64,000 nucleotides of DNA from contig CM040763.1 in assembly GCA_022829145.1 (NCBI GenBank), forward strand, positions 8,808,141 through 8,872,140, read 5' to 3'. Positions 38,623 to 49,200 of the stretch are shown here, one piece after another (position 1 is the first letter of the stretch; each line of letters opens with the position of its first letter). The notes beneath the pieces were generated by a model, which saw only the letters and a list, made by a program, of their open reading frames with translations, did not search any database and had not been told where the DNA came from. Made by a program: the position numbers and the translations under genes. This DNA is from Albula goreensis (lineage: Eukaryota; Chordata; Actinopteri; Albuliformes; Albulidae).

Positions 38623-41600
38623 CTAGGGGAGAAAAATGGAACAGCATACACAAAAGTAATGTGAGATTAGTTTGTTTCTGCAGGCTGCTCAAAGGCAGGA
38701 ATCAGTTCTGTTGAATGGGACTATAATCTGAGGAACCTTTCATATATTTTATATATTATATTTTTTTAATATAGCCAAAAAAACATCTATATTGAAGATT
38801 GGTGTGCCACTGTACACCTAAGCACTGTATTCTCATGTAACATATTGTTCTGCTAATTTATGGTTTGTTCCCCTCAGTCAGGTGAGGGACTTAAACAAAA
38901 ATCTGGGCTGGGTAACTCCAAGCCTAGAGGGTTTACAGTATATACATTCTGGTTTTTGTTTCTTGTAATTGGAATGGCTCAGCTAGCTAATTAGCTGCAT
39001 CCACTATTATATTTGCTTCAAGATTATGCCACAGTAAAACCATAGAGTGCCCTTAAGCTCTCATTTGTGATCTTATCAAGAAATTAGCTAAAACATCAAG
39101 TCATATGCTTGATTGGAATAATTCAATAATTAAGAGCAGAAGTTGGCATGAAAACCAGACACAGGCAGCGGTCTCCCTTTCCGAACCCAGGGCTATAGCC
39201 AAACAAGGAACGTCATGTGACCTGTTAAACCACCAGCCGCCCTTGTCTTCACGTGCACAGTTCCTTTCATAGCGGTCGTTGTCACGGTCGTGTGTGCTGA
39301 ACTTCATCCCCTGGTGACTGGCCCACCACTGCACCTCAGGGTGGTAGCTGCCAGACAGCGAGTCCCCCGCAGACCCAGAATACCTTCCAAACCCCAGCTG
39401 ATAACTGTCCTGTAGACAGAATCAAGCCATTAGTCTACTGGTGGTGCAATGATAAAAATGACCTTATCATACTGAATGAGTGGTGAATCATTTCTTTTCA
39501 AACAAAGATTTTCCTGACATCTGTGTCAAGGCAAAACTTATGCCATATAGTTTTGAAATAAACAATTCCTCAAGGTAATATGCTCTATTTGTGATGACTT
39601 TCAGTCATTAAAATGGAGACTATTATCTCTGCAAAGTGTTTGCATTGCCCAGTTTAATTTGGAGCAATTATGAAAACCTGCACATAGGGTTTGGGATATA
39701 TATTAAGACCAATTTAGAGTATCACTATTCTCAAACACAATGATATAGTATATGTCTAAATCAGGCCCAATGGACTAGTACATAATTTTAAAAAAACATA
39801 GAGATTTTCTTAACGATTTGCTTTGTTAATATTATAAGCTCACGATTAATTTTGACAACGCTGCTTACAATCAATTTTGACAAAACTATGATTTGCATTT
39901 CACTGGACTGACTGTTTAAAATAATTGATGATTCTATAGATGTTTCTGAGGTGAGGGAGTAGTTCAAAGTTTGAAGATTTACATGTTTACGCATCACCTT
40001 TGCCCTTATCATTGGTTTACATACTGCCCAAAGGGAGGGATATCTAAACATAATCATGTATGCACTGTGAGCAGTATTATTGATTTTTTCTGTGCTGTGC
40101 TGATAAATCCCTGAACAAGAATTTCAAAATTGCGGAAAAAAAAAGATTGTTTGTGTGTGTCTGTGTGTGTGCGTGTGTCTGTGCAACATTAATTCCCCTG
40201 TGCATTTGTAGTGGCACTGGACTGAAAAAAAAGATTCTTTCAAATGCAGCTTTTAAACCTATAAGACATTTGTCAATCATTGTAGCGTTTTTCAAAAAGT
40301 AATCCTGAACATTTTGACAGTCACAGTCTGGCTATGTAATTACCCTTTGATATAACAAAGTTTAGAGAGCCTAACATTACCACATAAGGTGATGTGTGTG
40401 TTGAACTTTGTAGCAAGATAGAGGGCTTCCAGTTAACTCTTCACTGCATGCTATGAGATAGTTGAAAATAATGAGGGGTATACATTCCATTACCTGCCAT
40501 TGCAGCCATTTAGCAGACTTACAATGTGGTAGAACATGAATGCACTCACCTGATTCATATGAGCAATAGTAGCACATTTGGTTAACAACATTCCCACATC
40601 AAAGTATCCATACACCCTCACTAAAGTAGTAATGCAGTTCACTCCGCTAACCAAAACTACAAGTCCTTGCACAAATAATATATTCAATTCAAGGTACAAG
40701 TCTCGATCATACTCTTCCTGTTGTCCTTACCTTTTCACTTGCAACTTTGAAACCAGTGTACACTGCATAGCGATAGTTATCCTCAAAGTCTACCAAGTTG
40801 ATCCTGAGGCTGTAATCACCTTTTAAGAAAATGACAGGTAGATTTGACATTTATTATTGGTACAAAAAGATTGATCATTATGAGCATATATCAACTGAAT
40901 CTGTTTTTACACTGGTAAATGGTGTGAATGGAGTTTTGTAAACATACTTGGAAATAGAGAATGTATGTTATGTATCAGGCCATGTATAGTTTCACAAACA
41001 GAGCAGTGTAATCCAAAAACGTATCTGGTAACTGCTAGTACTCTCAGTGCCTACATGTTCCCTCTTACCTTGTGAAGTTAAATAATGCAAGTTATCATTT
41101 CCTAACCAAAATTCTCCATTGGCAGACTGCATGTTTCCAAAGCCTTGTTTATAGTCATCCCATGGTCTGCAGGACAGGAAAAAACATTTCACCCAAACAG
41201 AAAATAAAATCAGTGGTCCATACAATGATTATTAACCTTGCTACTCTTTGCAATTTAGTATTGTGTTTTTCGTATTTTAGCTTGACACAAACATACAAAC
41301 AAGTATATTCATCTTTGTAATCATAGAGATCCATAATCTCAAACTGCAGCCAATCTAAACCTTGTAAACGTGGTGTCAACATGTGTTTATACAGATTGCT
41401 TAAATCAAGCACTTAAATAAAGCAAACAACAACAGTCACTGCATTTCATTAGGATGTCTTTGTTTGGAGGATCTTGCTCTGCAAGGTGAACATTTTTCTC
41501 ACCGGTCAAATGACTCACTGCCATCTGATCGCCTCTGGATGACCGTCCAGCCACCGCCTTCACTCATGTCACAGTACACCTTAACCTTAGATGGAGCCTG

Positions 41601-42597
41601 CAGGGGTTTTATCATGTAAAACCCACTCTTTCTGTTCCCATCATTGTAGATCTGAGCACAGTCTGTTGAAGGCAGAATGCTTTAGTTATACTGCAATCCT
41701 TAGTTATGTGTGTACAATATAAATGAAATAGTACAAATTTGTGTTACTTTCAGCACAATATGCAGGACTAAAATACATTATTTTCAAATCACAGAAAGGG
41801 GATGACTTAGACCTCCCTTTAAAAAGACATGAAGCCTTTTCAATTTATAGCTACACAGAATTTGACATGTATAGCTGGGTTATACATACTTATAACTCTG
41901 AACTCACTGTTGTAGTTGTTCACTGTGCTTCAACATTTTTCAAGGGTGCCATCTATAATTCTATGCCAATATTAATAAATGTCACTCAAACACATTTGTG
42001 AATGAATACACCTCAGACAATCTCTTACAGAGATCCTAACCTGCATACTCCTTTAGGTCTCCCAGGTCAACAAAGACATCTGTTTTGACAGAAGTCTCTG
42101 CCTGTTGGTTGCGGAGCTTTTCGATGAGCTCCTGCTGTCTCATCAAACGACTCTCCAGGGTCTTCAGCTGAGACCGCAACCTGATAGTCTCCTTCTGGCA
42201 ATCACTTTGTGCCTGCACACACAAGCAAATGCATGCACACATGCACACATAACAAATAAGAGGAAATGAATGCACTCGAAAAAATACTTAATCCATTCTT
42301 TTCCCCCACAAATTATACTGGAAATTTTAACTTTCTTGATAAATAGTTTCATTTTATAACTTAAAAAATTATTTACAATATACCACAGGAACATGAACCA
42401 TCATAAGAACCTAAATATTTTTCACCTGTGCAATACTGCGTCTGCAGCCGCTTACATATAATGTTGAACAATGTTGAACCAAAATAATAATCACTGTGAT
42501 ATCCTTCTTCTGTACTTACCGCAACAAAAAATACATCCACAGTGAAAACCAATCCAAAGATAAGTAGCCTTTGTCTAAGTGTTGTGGTCATCTTCAT
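38463..42597 (-). CDS. FGL1: FGL1, fibrinogen-like protein 1 (hepassocin), complete
   Basis: Seven coding exons in the order 42520-42597, 42041-42212, 41503-41662, 41069-41166, 40731-40819, 39222-39409, 38463-38622 join in perfect phase to a 314-residue protein (human is 312). FGL1 is a liver-secreted hepatocyte mitogen and metabolic regulator, and in mammals a ligand of the immune checkpoint LAG3. Residues 1-26 are a signal peptide. Residues 27-83 are an amphipathic coiled coil with a Cys (SDCQKE) that could mediate dimerisation. Residues 84-314 are a fibrinogen-related domain with the four framework cysteines (DCAQIY, VYCDM, RNCARED, RCHSANL), the [10 protein letters not shown] motif, the Ca-site-like [11 protein letters not shown] and the GWWFNRCH / [12 protein letters not shown] signature. 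ATG context has A at -3. Confidence 0.96.
39222..39409 (-). CDS. FGL1: FGL1 coding exon 6
   Basis: The exon is 188 nt, phase 0 in and 2 out, with acceptor CTGTCTACAG and donor AACAG|GTCACA (weak beyond GT). It encodes [20 protein letters not shown], the [17 protein letters not shown] segment, and the calcium-site-like [15 protein letters not shown] to GGWWFNR. Confidence 0.95.
40148..40183. repeat. GT dinucleotide microsatellite
   Basis: Interrupted (GT)n, in an FGL1 intron. Confidence 0.9.
40731..40819 (-). CDS. FGL1: FGL1 coding exon 5
   Basis: The exon is 89 nt, phase 1 in and 0 out, with acceptor TTCTTAAAAG and donor GAAAAG|GTAAGG. It encodes [20 protein letters not shown] then TGFKVASEK, matching the LRIDLxDFE core of the domain. 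Confidence 0.95.
41069..41166 (-). CDS. FGL1: FGL1 coding exon 4
   Basis: The exon is 98 nt, phase 2 in and 1 out, with acceptor TCCTGCAG and donor CAAG|GTAAGA. It encodes [20 protein letters not shown] followed by [11 protein letters not shown], the conserved WLGN(x)LH block of the fibrinogen domain. Confidence 0.96.
41503..41662 (-). CDS. FGL1: FGL1 coding exon 3 (start of fibrinogen domain)
   Basis: The exon is 160 nt, phase 1 in and 2 out, with acceptor TTCAACAG and donor GACCG|GTGAGA. It encodes [16 protein letters not shown] through [20 protein letters not shown], the N-terminal signature of fibrinogen-related domains with its first two cysteines. Confidence 0.96.
42041..42212 (-). CDS. 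FGL1: FGL1 coding exon 2 (coiled coil)
   Basis: The exon is 172 nt, phase 0 in and 1 out, with acceptor GTGTGCAG and donor GCAG|GTTAGG. It encodes [20 protein letters not shown] and continues with heptad-like [15 protein letters not shown], ending LGDLKEYA. It aligns with the human DLGSKRQYADC boundary. Confidence 0.95.
42520..42597 (-). CDS. FGL1: FGL1 coding exon 1 (signal peptide)
   Basis: The exon has 26 codons, starting [20 protein letters not shown]: basic n-region, hydrophobic core, small residues (VA) at the end. The donor is GCG|GTAAGT. A splice acceptor (TTTTATTGCAG) lies 8 nt upstream of the ATG (exon starts 42605), so at least one noncoding 5' exon lies further upstream. An in-frame upstream ATG at 42645 is in that intron and was not chosen. 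Confidence 0.93.
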
Positions 42598-42605
42598 GAT
42601 AGGTC

Positions 42606-45600
42606 CTGCAATAAAATGATCAAATGTACAGAAATATTGTTTCATCTACTTCATAAATTTAATTTATTCTCTTCTGTGGCAAAAAATGAGGCAACATAAA
42701 CAGAGCAGACATACCACACTTGTTTCTTCAAAATGTTCTGAGGGAAAAATCCTTTGTTCTGATCTGTTCAGGATGTCTTGTCTCCCTTAAATCTAGTGGT
42801 GTTTGGCAATATGTTGATGAGTCACAGGAGAAGAATGCCCATATGGGTCTGATAAACCCATGTCTAAGAACACTGTCTAAACAGCAAGGCCCGACTGGGT
42901 ATACTTATCCTCAACAGCTGACATTTCAAATTCCCAAAAGAGGGAACTTTGTGCCGATAGAGAGGGACCTCTAGGCCATTCCATAATTACTGCCTTATCC
43001 ATGCCATAATCACAGGAAACCAACCATTTTCCTGTGCAAATATTCAGTGTTAGGTTTACCATTTCAGATGGACCATACTTCTGTTTAAAAGAGAGAGGGG
43101 GGAAGATTTGCTAATACTTTATGCTCTCCATAAAAGCATTGGCAATTCAGCACAAAAACATTCAAATATAAGTGAAACACCACATGCCCCACTTGTTACT
43201 TACATGTTTCCTTCCCATACCTGTAATAAGATTTAAAAAAATATTTACAAAATTCCACACCAAATGTGTACATTTTGCCTTGTTGTCTAAATCAGAAATT
43301 ATGCTAAACATGAACATGATCCTTAAAACAATCACTCCGTCAACCAGCTCATGTGTCATTTGGCAGATTCTTCAGAATCAGAGTGACAACCTGTATTGGC
43401 AAAAATGCCTAAGGAAGATTCAAAATAGGTGTGTTTGACCAAATAAAAAATAAATTTAAAAAATTGTAGTAGCAACAGCCTAAACATACAGAGCGGGGGA
43501 AAAAAAAGGTTTTCACTGTAAAACCACAATGGATTTGGTGGCATTTGTCTTGCAGCTGTCCCTGGTGTGTACGGGACTCCTGTATGAGCTCCACACTTGG
43601 ACCAAATCCAAGTAACTACTTTCTGTTGGACGTTTTTTTTTTTTTTTATGACAGACTTCTTTACACACAGCCTGAAATTCCAAACCTACACTCGCCTATT
43701 TAATAATCCGAGAGCATAAATAGTACCAAACTAGTTTGCCCACTCTTTGAGGCAGGTGTGCTTAACAACCGTAGCGTACAATTCATTTGGCCAGTGATAA
43801 TAGGAATTATATTTAAAAAGGGTGAGATGAATACCTGGAGTGCAGAGTATGTTAGCTAACAATAGCTGGTAACTATTGGTAACGCCAGAATATCTTTCCG
43901 CCTACTTGCTTGTTTGGATATACACTAGGAATGATGGCGGCGGACGAGTCCTGGAGACGTTCACAAATAAGGCATTGAATAGGTTTATTTAATATGTATT
44001 AATATAATATTTCATTTACAGTTAATGTTTATTCAACATTGATGATCCATTGCTGTAGCTTCAATCGGTTTGATAACCTCTCAGGTAACTACGTTTGCTT
44101 GCATGGTGAATTCTTAGTTTGTTTTGGAGTGGAACTATTAGCCGGCCAACAGTACATTGGCTGGTGAAAGTGCATTAAATATATCAGATTGTTATTGGTT
44201 AGCTTGCTAGGTATTTGATTATGTGGTTTTGACAGCCAAACGGTTATAAGTTAAGCCATATAGTCACCTGGATAAAATGGTAGTGATAGCTAGGTAGCAC
44301 TAGCATGTCAATGTTCATGTAGTCACTGACACTGTTGTGACCCCGGTTGCTAGCTAGGATAGCTCGTGCAGTATTACAAAAATTATACGTCGTGCGCCGT
44401 AGCCCCAGTCAGCAATCGTTAGCGAGTAAACGAACGAAACAAGTTGAGTAATTTCATGATTCGTTTAGCAACCAAAAGTAACTACGTTAGATAACTTCGC
44501 TAACTGATAGTGGCAATAAGTATGTTTTGGGCCTTCATTTTACTGAATCTAAATTACCAGGATGGTAAACCAGCTAGCGCCACCAGTGTTAGCCAAGTAG
44601 CATTAAGGCTAGTTGGCTTGTCAATGCAGTTAGCAACCAATTTATGAAGCTGTAGCAATATCCAGAGAATGCGTTGACTAATACTAACATTACTGTCTTT
44701 GGTGATTTTTAGCTGAGGTTAGCGATCTGTTTCCTAAACAGGAATTCAAATCGCTGACAGACTTTCAAGCTTTATAGAAAGTTGTTGCTAGAAAGCATCA
44801 TGAAAACTTGAAACCTTAACGTTTGTGAGAGCTGCCGTAGTATCCAACCAACTTTCCTCTATCGAGATAGCTTAGCTAGTTGCAACAGTGACTTTCTACT
44901 TGCATATCAGACTAAACCAACTAAGTTTTGGCACTTGCTATGGTCTAATCAAAAAAATCAGTATTCTATATTAATCTCGCCTTGGTGCTTGTATGGTCAA
45001 GTTCACTGTGAAAGTTAGCCTCAGACTCAAGGGTTAGCCGTGGCACCAGCTAGCAGGCTATAACGCACCAAGCGTAATGATGTAATGAAGCCAGCAGAAC
45101 CCGCGGTATTACGCGGCAATATTATTGTTCTGGGTGGACTCTTGAGCCGTTAACGTTCAGCAGATTGACTCAGGAGGCCAGGTTAATCTGAATTTTGTTC
45201 ATTTGTGAAAGGAAGCTTTCTTTGTCGCGGCAGCAGGTAATTTAAGGAACCTCATGAAAAGAAAACATTGTATTGTTATATGAGCATAATGCTACTCTTT
45301 GTTGTATCACAGTGGCAACGTTATGTCTGTAGCAGTGAGTTTGACAATCTAATGTTATTCACTCTTTAGTTTGCTGTTAAAATTGCATGACGATGTTACA
45401 AAGGATCCTTAGTAACCTCATCTATACCGGGAAACGTTGAGCGGATTTGTAATCAATGAATATTGAGTCATGGCAGCTATGAATGTTAATGGTTACGCTT
45501 CAGTAAAAAAAAAAAAGATTTCCTAAATTCGCTTCTGAGTGTACTGAATTTTTTTCATTTGTGTTAAATGATGTGTACTGATTTGCTCCAATTGAAATGG

Positions 45601-46127
45601 CTATTTGAGCATGTTAAGGGGGTCTATAGCATACACCTGATTGATTGGGTGATCTTCAGATAAACACATACTGGCATTAATCCAGACCTACTCTCAAAAT
45701 GAGCAAAGTTGTAAATGTATGCAGTCATAGGGTTGGCTGCAACAAAAGGCAGTACAGTGTTCATGAGTTCACTTCAAAGGGCCATGTAAGTCTTCTATTT
45801 ACAGGAAAGCCTTAAGTGTTGCTATTTTGTCACTTTGATTATGAAAAGGTCCTACAATAAAATGCTCTATTCAATTGTATGCCTTTATAGCCTTGAAAGT
45901 TTAACATCTTAATAGAGAGCTACAGAAAGTACCATACAAAAATGTATGGTAAATTTATACTCCATTGTAAATTAACTTGGAAATAACATGGCATGGTAGA
46001 CATGGCAGGTGTACAACTTTTTTTTTTGTCCTGACACTTTGCAAGCTGGTGAGTTCTTGTTATTAAGCTCATATGTTGTTATGATGTAGCATAAACACTT
46101 ATCTCTGAATGGCATTGTCCCCATTAG
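42606..46127. other. FGL1-PCM1 intergenic and 5' noncoding region
   Basis: This holds the upstream part of FGL1 (minus) and the promoter and first intron(s) of PCM1 (plus), which diverge from here. No coding exon was recognised. Between about 43850 and 45060 the sequence is unusually rich in GTTAGC, GCTAAC and GCTAGC words. Confidence 0.55.
43861..44084 (+). promoter_or_regulatory. PCM1: Presumed PCM1 promoter and first noncoding exon
   Basis: A YY1-type ATGGCGGC element (43934-43941) is followed about 140 nt on by a good donor CTCTCAG|GTAACT (intron starting 44085), consistent with a noncoding exon 1. An alternative or additional donor, GCAGCAG|GTAATT, lies at 45236/45237. CpGs are frequent through 43930-45240 compared with flanks. 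Start site and choice of donor are inference. Confidence 0.4.
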
Positions 46128-46143
46128 GTTGAGGATTGTCAAG

Positions 46144-46242
46144 ATGGCAACAGGTGGGGCGCCATTTGACTGTGCTGATGAGCAAGAGCTGCCCAACTGG
46201 GCCCTAGGCAATGGAAGTCTGGATGACAGACTGAACAACATG
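46144..46242 (+). CDS. PCM1: PCM1 coding exon 1
   Basis: The exon has 33 codons from ATG 46144 in an optimal context (AAG before, G after). It encodes MATGGAPFDCADEQELPNWA and ends SLDDRLNNM, like human MATGGGPFED...DDRLNNM. The exon itself starts at 46128 after CCATTAG, giving 16 nt of leader. Donor ATG|GTAGGG, phase 0. Confidence 0.96.
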
Positions 46243-49200
46243 GTAGGGTGAAAAAGAAAATACATTCAACAGGTTGCATATTGAATCATTTTTAATCCAT
46301 TACAGTCTAAGATATATATCTTTAATGGAAAGAACAAAGTACTACAGTGTTTTGGAATTGACAAAAACATCTTACCGAAAGTACTACAGTGTTTTGGAAT
46401 TGACAAAAACATCTTACCGAACATTACCTCCTAATTTTAATGTACTTAGAAACAGGTGTATTGATTTCCTGATATATTATTTGTCATTACTCATAACTTA
46501 TTTAAATGTCTATCGTGTTCACAGTATGTATGTTCTTTTGGTTTTCTTTTAGGAATGGGGTATGTCACAGAAGAAAGCCAATAGATCATCAGAAAAAAAC
46601 AAGAAGAAGTTTGGGACAGCAGTGGAGAGCAGGCTCACGAACGACATCTCCCCAGAGTCGACTCCAGGGGCCGGGCGCAGACGAGCACGTACCCCCCACT
46701 CCTTCTCCCATGTGAAATATGCCACGCAAATGTCTGCCCCAGAGCAAGCCGAGCTGGACAGACTCAAGCAAAAGATAAACTTCAGTGATTTGGATGAGGT
46801 AGGTACTAACATGGGTGCTCAACACAACAGTGGCATACTCAGCAAAAATGGAATTCTAAGAATGATGAGAAATTATAATACTTCTTGCAGTTGGTGTCTT
46901 CTTGATTTGATTTCAGTTTGAGGGCTGTTATGTTCGTAGTTTTGATTCCGCTGATTACCCTTTCAGATAGCTGATTTGTAGGTTTAGCTATATTACAATA
47001 AACAGTGGTTCTCAAACTTGGGTTGATAAAAAGACCTTAAATATTGTATGAGTGTTGGCTGCTTATGATGTTTTCCCATACATTTTTTTTTTTTTTTACA
47101 GAGAAGCATTGGAAGTGATTCTCAAGGCCGGGTTACTGCTGCAAATAACCAAAGGCAGTTAGCAGAAAACAAGAAAGCCTTTAACTTTCTGCCTCTACAC
47201 GTCAATACTAATAAAAGCAAAGAGCTAGCTGCTTCAGCTTCTGGCTGTGAAGACACTAAAAAACAGCCCACTGGTAGGGATACCTTTGCTGGTCCCCAAA
47301 GGCAAGGCAAGGATGCCTTTCAGATTGAATGGACACCTTTCCTTATGGATGGGGCAGGAGAACCAGGCATTGATAGCAGTCAGGTAATTGCTTTTTAAGT
47401 GTATTTGAAGCAATTCGATTTATTATACAGTGTCATAGATGTTAAGGACTGCATTGTACCTATTTCATAGCTTGGTGTATTGTTTGGAAATGTATATAAA
47501 AGATCTACATAAGCATTTGATGTATGTGCAGATCTTAGTCATCAATCCCTGTGCTTTCTGCAGTCTCCTGTGTTGTAAAATGTCTGTATCCTGTGCCTAT
47601 TGCCCATGTCTGTGCTCTGCTGTATACTCTTCCCCAGGTTGTCAGCAAGCTTGTTCAAATAAGGGAGTATATTGCCATGGCCTGCTGCATGAGGGATGAC
47701 CTGGTGGAAAAAAATGATATCCCAGCCAATGTTGAGCATTTAACACAGCTAATTGATCATCTAAAGGAGCAGGAAAAATCCTGCTTGAAATTTCTACAAA
47801 AGATGTTGGTTAGTATGCAGTGATTATTCCTCTGTCATTATGATTCAGAGTGAAAGTTTTCTCAACATTGCTATATGTGCAGTAGCTAACCCCATATGTA
47901 TTTTTGAAGTGCCTGCCCAATGAAAGTAATGACATTTCAGAATGACTTCAATTTCCGATTATTGTGGATGTCTGTAAAGAAGATGGAGGTTAGTCAGTGG
48001 TAAAGGTGAAAGCAATGCAGCTGGCTGGACCTTTTATTGAAGACAGGGTCTGAAGCTGTTCTACACAAAGTTGTCTATATGCCGAAGTGCTAGTATACTG
48101 ATGACAGATGGATGCTGGGTCATTAATTTTAACTGATTCAGCTAGCTGCTCTCTCTAGACACATGTTTTGTGTGAGAGTGTGGTTATTAATGCCCTTATA
48201 CCCTCAATGATCCCTGCAGGCCAGAGAAAACGATGAAGATGATGTCCGCACCATAGACTCCGCTGTGGGATCGGGCTCTGTAGCTGAAAGCACATCCCTG
48301 AATATAGAGGTGCACTCTGAAGCCTCAGATGGCACAGTAAGTAAAATGATCACATTTATTCAAGTCACACTGTTAATTATAATGCTGATCTTTTTATAAT
48401 TCAAATGAGTTTTATTTTGTATATTTGACTGACTTTTCAAAGCAAAGACATAAGAAAAGGAATTAATTCATTGTTGTTGTATATTTAAAAATATAATTTT
48501 GAGACCTTTTAAATCGTACCAGGGGAACTTTTTCTGCCGTGTTATTTTAAAAACGAAAGTTTCATGCTGTGTCATTTATTGCCTTTAGGACTTAAAGCTT
48601 AATAATATTGTTAACAGTTGAAGTATTATTATAAAATGATGAGTGGTTGTCCCTAATCATAATTTACTTAAACTTACCAAAGGACATCTCTCAAATTGTG
48701 AGATATCGACCACGCATTGAGGACAATCTAGGGAAGTCAGCGTCCCCAGAGCAGGGTTCTCACTTTGATGTTACTGCAGCTCCAGCCCTCAATGACATGG
48801 GGGTATGGCCTGATAAGATGGTTGGAAAGGTACCTTCAAACCTGCATTCAATCCTTATTCAGCAATCTCCACTCTTTCGGTTGCTTTTCCTTCATGCAGC
48901 ATAATCAGACTCGCCATCTCTTCTGCAGTACCTGCCGAAAACGGGGATTAATTGTCTGAAATGTATTAGCATTGCGGTGCTTCTCCGTCTTTTGCTTTTC
49001 CTGTGGAATGCTGAAAATGGAGAAGCTGATTCATTTAAAAGCTTTTCCTCCTGATGCTTCCATTATTGCCTTTTTAAACATTTTCTTTGACCAGTTTGCC
49101 ATCCAGTTTGATCAGTGCATTTGCTGTAGCATAGGTGAGCCAAAAGTAATTTTTCACAGTAACCATATTGGCATCTTAATCAGCAAAAATACATGAAAGA

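Noticed and set aside
46506-46715. Alternative plus-strand frame overlapping PCM1 exon 2
   Set aside because: Different frame from the conserved PCM1 protein and begins inside the intron.
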